The position numbers and the translations under genes are program-made. A DNA stretch of 64,000 nucleotides from Sclerotinia nivalis (Eukaryota > Ascomycota > Leotiomycetes > Helotiales > Sclerotiniaceae): the NCBI GenBank assembly GCA_029531795.1, contig JAPEIS010000004.1, forward strand, positions 992,001-1,056,000, written 5' to 3'. Positions 47,432 to 58,601 of the stretch are shown piece by piece. How positions within the stretch are numbered: position 1 is the stretch's first letter; the number at the start of each line of letters is the position of its first letter. The notes below the pieces were generated by a model. The model was not told where the DNA came from, did not search any database, and saw only the letters and a program-made list of their open reading frames with translations.

Positions 47432-50400
47432 TCAATAATGAAGCTGCTGATCCTCATACAATTTCCTAAACAAAGAAGGCCGCGCGAGTAAATTCCCCGG
47501 AGCATCACATTCCATTAATTCTCCACGATCAAACAGGGCCACGCGGTCGAAATCGACGATTGTGTTTAGGCGGTGCGCGACGGCTATGATGGTGCAGTTG
47601 TGGAAGATGTCTCGGATGATTCTTTGCATTAGGGCGTCGGTTTCTTGGTCTACGCTGTTTTTTTTTTGTGCGTTAGTTTTTATTTGTGTTTTTGTTTTTG
47701 GTTTGAGGAGGATGGGAGAGTGGGTTAGGTGTTTGGGTATTTATGACGATGTGAAGATAGAAATATATGACATACTTGCTCGTAGCCTCATCCATAATTA
47801 AAATTCTCGCCGGCCTCACAATCGCGCGCGCAAGACAAAAAAGTTGTCGTTGTCCGTGACTTAGGATCTCGGCGTCCATTTCACTATCCAGAGTTCCGGT
47901 GCGTGGTATGATAGATTCCAACGATACCATTTTTAATGCGTTCATTAGAGATGCGTCGTCGGATACGTGGTGCGGATCGAGATTCTCTCGGAATGTCCCT
48001 TTGAGGAAAAATGGCTCTTGCGGTATAGCGTTTAGATGAGCGCGGACTTTTTCTCGGGGGAGAAGGGTGATGTCGATGTTGTCGATGGAGATGCTGCCCT
48101 GTGATAGATCGAGCATGCGGAATAAGGTTAGGGTTAGGGAACTTTTGCCACTGGGGTTTTGTAGGTTAGGATGTATATATTTTAGGTGGGATTTAGTGTT
48201 TACTTACCTCCCGCTTTTTCCACAGATTCCGATTTTTTCTCCGGGCTTGATGGATAGTTCTACGTTTTTTAATACTGGATTGCTGTTTGAGCTACGAGTT
48301 GTTAGTTTGATATAAACTCCATTGGCGCCATCGCTACAGATAGGAGTTAACTAACTTGTAAGTGGCCCAGGCATTTTTGAACTCAACACTGCCATTTTGT
48401 GGCCAATCCTCACTAGGGATTATCATCTCCTGAGACGAGGTCTCGCTCTCCGACTCTGTCGTTTCACCAAACGTTTTAATTCTCGAGACGCTACCGATGG
48501 AAGTTTCCAGCGTGGTCCAAAGTATCACGATCTGTTTTAGAATAGTATTGAACGACATGAGGTTTACGAGCGCGAGACCAATATAACTGTGATGGGAGCG
48601 AGTGACGGTTGCAACACCGACTAAAACTATTACGATGGCTGTAGTCACCATGTTTAAAATGACGGCTAACCATTGTTGAACCATGAAGAGAAGGTATACC
48701 GGGCTTTGAGATGTATCTAGTAGCTTGGAATTGAGTTCCTGGTTGATCGCCGTCCAGTTAAAAGCTCTTATTGTTCGAAGTCCACGCAGAGTTTCGAGGA
48801 AATGTGTACTATAATCATTCGTCGTTAACGTTTGATACTTGAAAATATCAAGTGACGGTATCAACGTATCGTTTGAAAACCGACTGGGGAGACTTACTAT
48901 AATGGCGACTTTGCGTCTAATTCCAGTAAACGAAGTTGACGGGAAGTTCTGAGGTAAAATTTCTGGATATAGTAAAGAATTGCAAATAACACGGGATACG
49001 AGATAGCTAGGTATGGCGATGCAACGGCAATGATTATTGCCTGTCCAACCATCATAAAGATCAAAGCAGCTATATTCATTAGCGCATTGGGTAGCTCTGT
49101 ATCGATCAGCAAAATGTCTTGTGAGAATCTATTAGTAATGGATCCAGAATCAGTCGTATGAAAGAAACTTAAAGGTGCGAATATTGCCGTCTTAAGAAGT
49201 CTAAAGTGTAAGTTCTTGCCCGACTTCTTGGCCATTGAGTTGAGTCCATGTTGCGCGAGAAGTGTGACAGAGAGTAATCCAAGTAATTGGAAAATACTAT
49301 ATACTGTCAGATACATTTTGTTATTGTCGTTTGCTTCTGACCACCAGCTTAGCCAGACAAGTGGGAAGTTGTAGAAAAAGCCAAAGGACGCTGCAAAAAA
49401 CAGGTAAGGGATCATGTTGAGAAGCCCGATAGATGTAAAATAATACCAATAGACCGAAAAATCGGTATTATTGCCCACTTCAGTAGTGATAGCTGGAACA
49501 TTAACTGCCTGCTCATTCGACTCGGTAATTGCATCTGGAGCGGTAGGAGTTTCAGCATTTGCCTCCGAGTTACTTTCCACGACCTTCAAGTTGGATGCTA
49601 CTAAGCGCTGAGTGTATCCTTGAGTACTAAGAAGCAATTGTGGACTTCCTTGCTCAATAACGGTCCCATTAGTTCCAAGAGCGACAACGTAGTCGGCAAA
49701 TTGTATAAGATCGACATCATTTGTGAAAAGCACTACGGTGGTTTGTTTCCGACAAAGCAGTCCTTTAGAGCCAAAAACACCGTTGAAAACACGTTGTTTG
49801 GTAGTTGCATCGAGGCCGTTGAAAACATCGTCAAAAATAGCGATATCATTTCTTGCATAAACTGCTCTCGCAATTGATACTCTTTGTTTCTGGCCTCCGC
49901 TTAAGCCCAATCCATTGGCACCGACTAGGGTCTGGTCTCCAGATGGTAAGATGTTAAGATCGTGGCTCAGTGAGACAGCATTTATGACACTATCGTACCA
50001 TAAACTGTCAAAAACTGAAGATCCAATGATATTTTCTCGTAGTGTGGTGTTGGTCAAAAATGGGGTCTGGTCGCAGAATGCTATTTGAGATGATGAGAGT
50101 TGTACGATGCCTTCGGAAAATGGAATTTCTCCCAGAATGGCATTGCATAGAGTTGACTTCCCAGAAGCTACTGGTCCAATCACCATAGTAAGCTGTGATT
50201 TTGGGAATTCGATATCTATGTCATGAAGGGTGTGGCAGTTTTCTGTCCAACCAAATGCGCCTCCTTGAATTTTAATGCTGACTTTGTTGAGCAATGGCAT
50301 AGTAGTAAGGCTCAAAACAGTAGATGGTTTTGTTTCTTGGGAGAGGTCCAAATCATCTAGTGGAATATCGTCCGTGTTTGCCATGAAAGTCTCACTTCTC

Positions 50401-52521
50401 GCAGAGACATTAGAATCGAAACTTTCGCGCTTGTCTATTAACGATGGGCGCTCTAAGAAATGAGATATACGACCGAATGAACTAATGGCTGCCGCAAGTT
50501 GAGGGATGACCTGAAATAGTTGTGTCAATGGTTGTGTTTCGAGCAAAAGTGTTGATATGGATGTATAAACTACTGTTGAGGCGAATGCTCCACTACCATG
50601 ATTGGCTACATTAACGAATATAGCGAAAGTGACGACTGGGGAAATTATTTCAGGTAGGAAAGCTAAATCTTTTGTTAGTCATCTTCACAATAATTAAGCT
50701 CGGATTGTTGTGATCACCGAAGAAAGCGGTAATAACTTCTACTTGTCGAAACGCTTTCGCCGATTTGAGTTCGGTGAGTCTCAGCGCGTGAATTGTTTTG
50801 AAAAGCTTTTCCGTTAGTCCCAACATTTTGACTCCTTTTATTGCTGAAAATGTGGCCGCTGTTGTAGCTAATTGTATGTAAGCTGATTTGTCTCTTGTGG
50901 AAATATCGAGTTTACTGACCCACTCGCTGTTGTATGACAGACATCCACTCGCGTTGGTGAATATTTGCTCGAGAACTGAGCCAGAATGAAGCAGTACCAC
51001 AACCTACATCAAACTGTGAGTCATGCCTGTGTTAGAGCTGAGTTCAAGCATACCTGTAGCGATGACCAAAGGAGCAAAGCAAGCAAAGCCGACTTGTGTG
51101 TATAAGAGCCAGCTTGCTAAGCCTACTTCGATAATGTTGGCCCACACTTCATGCATCTGTCTTAGTGCATACATAATACGTTCAGTATCTGCACTCATTA
51201 GAGTAACTGCTGCAGCATTGTCAAATTCTCCAATGCCAATCTGGGTTGTTTTGTGATATATTGCAGATACCAAAACACCACGTATCATGATCAATGATCG
51301 GTAAGTCAAACGATAATAGATGGCAGTAGAGATCTGGGACCTAGTAAGTATTGATTCATAAGATTGAGAGTATGTCATGGATCCTACCGTTATTCCTAGA
51401 TAAACAATACCTTGATGTAATTGTCAGCTCATAATATTATACGGAAGGCTTAAGGCATTACCGTAAGCTCCGACAAGCCCATAACCTTGGTTTGTGGTAT
51501 TTTCGGTAACAGGTTGTTGTAAGTAATTAGTAAATCGACGTATTAGAAGTGGTTGACAAAAGTTGAAGCCAATTAGACAGACTCGTGGGATCATTGCAAC
51601 GAGTATTGAACCTATGAGGGCTCTGAATGTCGCATAAAGAGCGCGGTAGCTACCGGCCTTGGCTCCTGCTACTGAAATTAGACGACGAAGGCATTAACAT
51701 TAGGGAAAATCTGATTCCAACGCACCTCGTTCCCAAGCAGTTTGGAATTTAGGCAAAAGGGTTTCAGTTGAAAGTTCCTCATTGAGTGGATAAAGATCTC
51801 CAAGTGCTAAAATGTTCTTTCGTCCCCGAATCAAAAGGTCTTTCAGCCACCAGAATACTGCCTTATTAAAAACACCGCTCTTTTCTTCAGGGCCATATTT
51901 CTTATAATCATGGTACAGTAATTGGTCCTTTCCCCCGGCTTCGAGCAGGAACATGCATAACTTCAGAGCCAGTGAAGCAGAGAAGACTCCTGCGATAGCT
52001 ATGTCATTATCAATCAACCAAATAGTCCTGATTTGAACAGCATCGAAAATCAATGTGCATAGCAGATACACATTCAGTATACTCGATGGGCGGATTGACT
52101 TAATATGCTCCTGATACGACAAGATACAAAGAAATACTACCACTACATTGTATAACACTATCGAAGGAATGGCAGTTCGTGTATTTTCTGTGTTGCGAAT
52201 AGAATATAGAACAAGAAGGACAAGCTGAAGTAGACCATATAGAATAATGAAAAGCTACGAATTGTAAGTCTTTGTTTGTATTTTTGCGATGCAAATGATC
52301 ATCCTCACCAATTTAAATAGTTGGGCACCGGTACCTGATACTCTTCTAGGCTGTCTATGCAAGGAGTAGATCTTTTGTGATGAAATTAGAATAAAGAGTA
52401 TAGAAGGTAATATGGAAAAGAAGCTCTGTTCAAAAAGAAGGGTGAAATCAAAATCCTCTCGGCATCCCCCTTGAATGGTAGGACCAAAACTGTCATCAGT
52501 ACAAATGCTTGATTGATTCAT
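47432..52521 (-). CDS. ABC-C (MRP-type) full-length multidrug transporter, 12 exons
   Basis: ATP-driven exporter of the plasma or vacuolar membrane. Exons in transcript order: 52521-52309, 52254-51726, 51671-51462, 51410-51388, 51333-51054, 51003-50920, 50867-50718, 50662-48898, 48808-48356, 48291-48208, 48150-47776, 47654-47432; the phases all agree and give 1462 residues. Layout: N-terminal TMD0 (DDSFGPTIQGGC start), TMD1, NBD1 (about 625-840), TMD2, NBD2 (about 1220-1440). NBD1 has GPVASGKST, LSGGQKQR and FDDVFNGLD; an Asp replaces the catalytic Glu, as usual in ABC-C NBD1. NBD2 has GKSGSGKSS (rebuilt across an intron), LSHGQRQL, MDEATSNVDQETD (rebuilt across the last intron) and AVAHRLNTIVDFDRV. 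It lies divergent to an MFS transporter and next to a repeat-peptide precursor, so it is a candidate exporter or self-protection pump for that product. Confidence 0.93.
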
Positions 52522-53273
52522 GATTATCTTGCGTTGTATCAATTCCAAAAGATTTCGATAGCCAGCCTGTTTTGCTGCCGGGTGATGAACCCGAATACCA
52601 AAATTCGCTAAAATGGGGAAAAGGTTGTTCTGAAGGGTAAGCTTAAGGTATTTTTTCGAGATTAAATCAAATCATAATCATACCGGTACTCTGATTTTCA
52701 AGGCTTATAGTGTATGAGAAGCTAATACTGTTTCTTACTTGAAAATTTCAAAGCAAAATCATGATTAGTTGATTGATTCGATATCGAATTTCTTTCTATG
52801 GTATGGTTGAGTATGATTTTACTGTTCGGCAATGTTCTTCCGATTCATGAGCCTCTAAAAGATAAGCTCTTATCATCATCTCCAATATTCCTGACTTGGT
52901 TCCAGATCTCATTGGGCGATGAGTATAGGATCGTGATGGGTATCTTTCAAGCATCCGAATTAGGTAGGTGCGGAAATAAAATAGGAGATTGCTGGGAACT
53001 GATGACATGTACAAGTGGTGGAGCCCCGTCGTCGTTTACAATCACTAAGCCAATCAAAGATTATGGATCAACAACAAGCCGCGACTTCCAACTCGCTAAT
53101 GTTTGAAAAGCAGGGGGAAGAAGATGTCGCTCCCGTTTGGGATGCCATATTACCCATCATGTCAGATTCTCCTTCGTTCTTCTCAACTCCTACCTACATC
53201 TATTCTCTCGGATTGCCCACTATTCTCGCTCGACATAAGCAATTGATGACCGCACTACTCAGAGGCCTTTACC
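52522..53273. promoter_or_regulatory. Divergent promoter region of the ABC-C and MFS transporters
   Basis: The two transporter genes start 752 bases apart in opposite directions, so their promoters must lie here and may be co-regulated. On the MFS side an upstream open frame (53063-53287) overlaps the MFS start codon out of frame. I see no specific binding site that I can name with confidence. Confidence 0.45.
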
Positions 53274-55180
53274 ATGGCAGCTCTTAATCCCTCAGCCGGC
53301 GAAGAGACACCTCTCTTGCCTGCGCCACCGCGAATTTCTATTGTCTCTTCGTCTTCGAGACGGTCTCGATGGATCTCTGATCGAACAACCTTTTGCATCC
53401 GTCGGGCACGTTCACCTCACGTGATAACGGCTATCGTGCTTGCGTCTTTACTTTGGCTCGAGTTTGGGGGGTATTTGATGGCAGTACCAGTATTGAGAGT
53501 TTACGAGGATATCATCTGCCATCACTACTATGATCGTCTGCAGGGTGCCGGTTATACAGTGCTGCTGGGAAACATCGATGAGAGCATGTGTAAAAAAGAT
53601 GATATTCAGAATGAACTGAGTATCGTGGTCGCAGGATCTCACTTTCTTGGGGCAATATCAGGTAAGTAGCGAAGGGAAAATTCAATTGTTGAAAAAAGGA
53701 GCTAATTCAACATAAGGTCTTATTGCGACAATACCGTATGGTATGCTTATGGACAGGTATGTACCAATTTCGATGCACTATTATTCTATATTTCTACATA
53801 TATTCACAGAAGAATATCCCTAAGTTATATCTTCAAAAGAGAACAATGGTTTATGCCTTTTTAAGATGATGCAAACAAAAATTATACTAACACCTAACAG
53901 AATTGGACGAAAGCCAATTTTCATTTTAGCAATGATAGGTATAGTCCTTGAAGCTCTGTGGGGGTTGGTAGTCATGTGGTTTTGGCGTACGCTTCCCCTT
54001 CGCCTCGTTTGGCTCAGTCCCGTTTTTACCTTGATCGGGGGTGGATCAAGTGTAGGAAGCATGGCATTTTTTGCTATCATAAGCGACATCACTCCGGAAG
54101 CAAAGAGGTAAGCTTGTTTTCCGACTTTCAGATACCATAGCAAATACTAACGAGTACAGAACGGATGTATTCTTTCTGGCCGCCGCCACGGATCTTGTTG
54201 CTCAGCTAATTGCTCCGTCTATGGCTGCTATCTTGATGGCCAAGTCTCCGTGGCTTCCCCTTACTTTGGGGATATTTTCCTTTATCCTCGGAAGTCTCCT
54301 CATAATATTCATTCCAGAAACCTTACACATACATCAGACTTCCGATCCATCGCACTACCCCTCTCCTTCTAACAATGACTTCCCCAATAGCCCAAAATCA
54401 CAAAAGTCTCTTTTACCCACAATCAAACACCAGATTTTAGCTAGTCTCCAATCTCTAAAATCCTCGATCTCAATCCTCAACTCTGCGCCTCTAATCCTGC
54501 TTCTCATCACCTTCGTCATCAAACATTTCAGCAGCCAATCTGTCGATATCTCCCTCCGCTACATTAGTAATCGCTTCCAATTCCCTCTCCGCTACAGCTC
54601 CTTCCTCTGGTCCCTCCGCGCCGGAGTACAAATCATTCTATTTTTACTCGTCCTCCCCTCCCTATCACGCATCATGACCACCCGTCTCCAAATGCCCCCT
54701 GCAAAAAAAGACCTCTACCTAGCCCGGACCTCAATCCTCATCCTCACCCTTGGATCCATTTTAATCGCTGCATCCCCAACGCTACCGTTGGCCATCCTCG
54801 GGATGACGGTATTTACTCTAGGCGCAGGATATATATCCATAACACGCTCCCTGATAACGACGCTGGTCGATCAACAGCACAAGGGACAATTGTATGCGGC
54901 GGTGGCGGTGGTTGAGACGACCGGAAGACTAATAGCGGGACCAGCATTTGCACAGCTTTATATTGTAGGATTGAGGTTGAAAGGCGCTTGGGTTGGGTTG
55001 CCGTTCTTCGGACTGGGTGTCATATGTGGTTTGTCAGGGATAGCCGTCTGGAGTGCCGGCTGGGTGATGAGTAGGAGAAATTGGGAGTGGGAGAATGGTA
55101 GTGGCGAGAGTGTGGGAGACTCGGCAAATGCAGAGGAGGATGAAATTGCAGTGTTAGGTGAGGAAGAGGAAGTCCGATAA
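53274..55180 (+). CDS. MFS transporter
   Basis: Proton-linked major facilitator; substrate unknown. Exons 53274-53661, 53717-53756, 53901-54107 and 54160-55180 give 551 residues with about 12 membrane spans. A Ser/Arg-rich cytosolic N-terminus is followed by TM1 (VITAIVLASLLWLEFGGYLM). The MFS motif A, GMLMDRIGRKP, is rebuilt across introns 2 and 3 near residues 138-148. Next come GGGSSVGSMAFFAIISDITP (TM4/5), a charged central loop with NDFPNSPKSQKS, TM7-12 (LILLLITFVIKHF, VFTLGAGYISITRSLI, LIAGPAFAQLYIVGL) and an acidic tail. Exon 2 is only 40 nt. MFS exporters are regular members of fungal RiPP clusters, and this gene lies 750 bases from the precursor, tail to tail. Confidence 0.92.
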
Positions 55181-55931
55181 CGAGAGGAGTCAAGGTGATT
55201 TAATAGATTTGGATATGATCGAGACAGATATAAAGAGGTGGTTTTCATATTATACATGTATAGACTGTTTAGATTCAATTTAATATGGTTATAAGTTGTT
55301 ACACAAGTAGAATGTTGGCCAACAGTGCTTAACAAATTACCTAACTTCCGCAAGTGTGGACATACGTAGGTAGATACATGTAGATGATGGAATAGTCATC
55401 AATAACAGCTTATTCGAAGTCGTCATCTTCCCACGGCTCAATTCTTCTCTTTATGCACCATTTCCCAATATCTACATATAAAATCACAATCAAATTATGA
55501 TCGCACGGGCCTTCGAGTCATCTCACAATTCATACATTCCACATATATTTCACACACAAATTAAGATCACAATAAAATAACAAAAGCACAAAATATTCAT
55601 TCTAAACCAACTACCTCCAACTAACAACCCTCACACTCGTCCCCAAAAACCAAAAAATCAAAAAACCAAAATCATAACTCATAAAGTAACTAACTACCCA
55701 TCATACTAGAAATATATATATATACCTTCCAATGCAGCAGCAGGTCAGTCGTACCCAAATCCAGGCAAAAGTACAAGAGCAGGAAAAGCTTCCAAAACCT
55801 ACTCTACTCTTACGACCTCGCGACTCCATGAGACGAATCTCGATAATGCCTAACTTTGTGCGCCGCAGTGCTCTCCCTTATTTATATTATGTGGATCGTT
55901 GCTCCGCGGCTTGGAAAAGGATGGGAACTTT
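55181..55931. other. Intergenic region between convergent MFS and RiPP precursor genes
   Basis: AT-rich 3' flanks with a (TA)n stretch near 55708-55722. The open frames crossing the right end are shadows of the periodic precursor sequence. Confidence 0.6.
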
Positions 55932-56585
55932 CTAAGCTGATTGGGCTGAGGTGTCTTCGGAGTAGTCGGCATAAGGGACGACGGTTGGGACGAAGCGTTT
56001 GGTTTGGGCTTCGGCGTCCTCCGAGTAATCGGCGTAAGGAACGACGGTTGGAACAAATCTTTTGGTGTTCTCCTCATCCTCAGCATAATCTGCGTAAGGA
56101 ACGACGGTGGGGACGAATCGCTTTACGTTCTCGGCATCCTCGGCATAATCGGTGTAGGGGACTACGGTGGGGACGAAGCGCTTGGTTTGACCTTCAGCAT
56201 CCTCGGAGTAATCGGCGTAAGGAACGACAGTGGGAACGAATCTCTTTACGTTCTCCGCATCCTCAGAGTAATCCGCATAAGGAACGACAGTGGGGACAAA
56301 TCTCTTAGATCTCCTAGCATTGCGCTTGGATGATGCATCCTCAGAGTAATCCGCATAAGGAACGACTGTTGGGACGAATCTCTTTGATCTCCTAGCATTG
56401 CGTTTAGATGATGCATCTTCAGCATAATCAGCGTAAGGAACAACAGTGGGAACGAAGCGTTTGGTGTTGGCTTCAGCGTCCTCAGCGTAATCGGCGTAAG
56501 GGACGACGGTAGGAACGAATCTCTTGGCCTGGCCTTCGGAAGCGTCCTCAGAATAGTCGGCGTAAGGAACGACCGTGGGAACAAA
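55932..56585 (-). repeat. Ten in-frame coding repeats of 60-78 nt
   Basis: Units in transcript order start at 56585, 56519, 56456, 56378, 56300, 56240, 56177, 56117, 56057 and 55994. Units 3 and 4 are 78 nt, the others 60-66 nt. The core is held at the protein level with many synonymous changes (for example GTC/GTT/GTA for Val), which points to purifying selection rather than very recent amplification. Units 3 and 4 are the closest pair and share the unusual spacer. Confidence 0.95.
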
Positions 56586-56732
56586 TCTCTTGGCATTACC
56601 AGGAACTAGCTTTTGTGAGTCTTGTGTTCATAGAATGCTGCATTTCATGAACTTACTAGCTTTGGGAGCAGGAAGAGCTGCAACCAACGTGCTAAGCACG
56701 GAAAGTGAAAGGACGACTGAGCCGGTTTTCAT
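55932..56732 (-). CDS. Kex2-processed repeat precursor, candidate dikaritin-type RiPP precursor
   Basis: Secreted precursor predicted to be cut into many copies of one short peptide. Exon 1 is 56732-56657 and exon 2 is 56605-55932, with a 51-nt intron (GTAAGT...AAGCTAG); total 249 residues. Residues 1-25 are a signal peptide (MKTGSVVLSLSVLSTLVAAL...). After a short IPGNAKR leader come ten copies of FVPTVVPYADY[S/A]ED, each spacer ending in KR, the Kex2 site; the last copy ends SAQSA and stop. Copy 7 reads PYTDY; copy 8 has an E for A change just after the core. Copies 3 and 4 carry a longer spacer, SSKRNARRSKR, with extra dibasic sites. The signal peptide, KR-spaced repeats, Tyr-bearing core and nearby UstYa-like genes match UstA/PhomA-type precursors. 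No start codon exists in the exon 2 frame, so simple ORF calling misses it. A pheromone-like or structural repellent peptide is the alternative. Confidence 0.9.
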
Positions 56733-57787
56733 TGTCTTGTCTTTGACGAGTGGTACTTGGGTAGGTAGGTAATGGTTGGAGACTTGTGATGTTGTTGAAG
56801 GAGATGAGATGAGTGATGTTTCTCTTCTTGGTCAAGAGAATGCCTTTACTTTATACTTTTGGATCTTTGGATATCGGCTGGAAGCATATCGCTTCGCGTA
56901 AGCTTAACATTTGAAATGAATGCGTGGTTAACGCTCATCCGCCGATCAAGATAGCTTTACCTTCCTCATGGAGTTGTGAATTGTCATAAGACTCAAACTT
57001 GATGGTAGATCAGATAAAGGCGTGCGAATCAGTTGTCGTGAGACAAGGAATGGGAAGGAAAAGACCCCGGAGAATGATTCCTATCCCATTGTCCTATCAT
57101 CACAGATTACCTGAATGCGTTGTTAGAATCATATGTTCTCACATCATGCAAGACAATATGCAATAATGGAAATGCTATCTTTGAAGATGTTTCGGGCTGT
57201 AGAAGCAATTTGCTTGACGATGTCTAATCAGATCTTTTCCTATTTCACTGCACAAGACAGCAACACTACCGCCTAGTATGCAGATAGCTCTAGATCTCCT
57301 CCTCTTCCTTGCTGGAGGATGTTTTAATTGCTCGATATTCCCCACAAAACAATGATAAGTGGCGTGACTGGCCTATTTACTCGTCTTATCAGGAGCCAGA
57401 TTCTCCTCCTTATGACGGATGGAACCTCTAGACAACATATGAAGAAAGGTTGTAATGGCGTAACATGAAGCAACCGTCATGGTAGAATTCAACACGTCTT
57501 CCCTTGGCATCAAGGTATGATGATATGGGATATGGTAAGAACTCAACACATTGACGAAACTGTCCAGGATGTAAACGCCATCATCGTCTCCATGGTCAGT
57601 AACCACCAGTCGGCAATGACAGAAAATTGAGAGATCGTCACGGGTAACGGGCTATCGTTTAGTTAAGCTTATGCTAGTTTTCTCCACGTACGTACTCGTG
57701 TATGTGAAGTGAAGGTTGCAGATACCAGCAACGGTGATGATAGCGAGATACCAAATGCACTACCATATGGTTCTACTTTAACAACAC
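56733..57787. other. Intergenic region, 1.05 kb
   Basis: Upstream region of the precursor gene. A 77-codon open frame on the minus strand (57373-57606) has no domain. No transcription-factor gene is seen, although such genes often lie inside these clusters. Confidence 0.45.
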
Positions 57788-58195
57788 TTATGATTGCTGG
57801 GGAATATCTGAACAGGTTGATTTAGAATCCTTCAATACAAGATCGGCAGATGCAGGGCACGGTATTGTGCAACAATAAACTTACACAAGCATTCTCCAAG
57901 TCGTTCGTTTCCTTCTACACAAGCTTGGCCTAAACTAGCGACATGACCTTTTAAAGCGTGTGTAAGAGATACCGTGGGTTATAGCACGGGATTGGTGAAT
58001 GGTAATGCGTGCTCGCAGCATGTGGCAATCAGCGTTTACTTATCACAGGATAAGTCACCACAGGCGAGAGAGATCGTCCACTTGAAAGGCAGATAAGAAA
58101 GAACCTTCACATCCAAGCACTAGCTTCTCCTCCCATGCTCTCACAGAAAGGCAAACAATTAACAACGCGAAGAATACTTTATGGAGGAATGCCAT
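57788..58195 (-). CDS. Possible small secreted cysteine-containing protein (tentative model)
   Basis: Tentative. Exon 1 58195-58105 encodes a convincing signal peptide (MAFLHKVFFALLIVCLSVRA) then WEEKLVLGCEG. Exon 2 57947-57885 gives HVASLGQACVEGNERLGECL, and exon 3 57807-57788 ends with YIPQQS and stop, total 57 residues. Donors GTTCTT (weak) and GTAAGT, acceptors AAAAG and TTCAG. The unspliced reading of exon 1 ends at 58055 after SFLSAFQVDDLSRLW. I recognise no family. The signal peptide is the main evidence; exon choices are uncertain and the whole model could be wrong. Its place between the precursor and the first UstYa-like gene makes it worth testing. Confidence 0.3.
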
Positions 58196-58601
58196 CCGAG
58201 CCCCTCGCCCGAAGTTAAAATATGTGCAAGGTTTAAGTGCTTGGCGACTGGCCACTTTGTACTCAACCCCCAATTCAAACAGATGTCTAAGGCCCGGCAT
58301 TAGCGATCAACTAGTTGATGCAGGGTGTCAGATTTAAGGTCAACCTATGAAATAGTTCCCCGCTATATTTGTTGATCAATACCGAATCGAAACCGCATAG
58401 CTACTCACTTTGATGATGTCCATCCTTCAATCAAGCTAGAGATATCAAGAAATCCCAATATCAAGTTTTCGCTTGATTGCTTGCCACAATATTGAGTTCT
58501 TTGTTCGAAAACTTGCCCGTTGCGTTCATATCTTCTATACCCTTCGACACGGGATTCATTGATCAAATTCTTGCACTGTTAGACTTTCCTTAATCTCCAT
58601 C
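58196..58601. promoter_or_regulatory. Upstream region of the first UstYa-like gene
   Basis: About 400 bases that must contain the promoter of the gene at 58602 and, if real, of the divergent small gene. No specific element was recognised. Confidence 0.4.

Noticed and set aside
48838..48897. Continuation of ABC-C exon 8 through a 14-nt GTAAGT...CAG intron
   Set aside because: Too short to splice; using ATTATAG at 48809-48815 as acceptor restores the conserved SPLY-THFLET junction instead.
55856..56596. Long open frames on both strands across the repeat precursor (for example 55856-56308 plus, 56246-56596 minus)
   Set aside because: They arise because the codon-periodic repeats keep several frames free of stops. 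Only the minus-strand frame with signal peptide, intron and KR-spaced cores makes biological sense.
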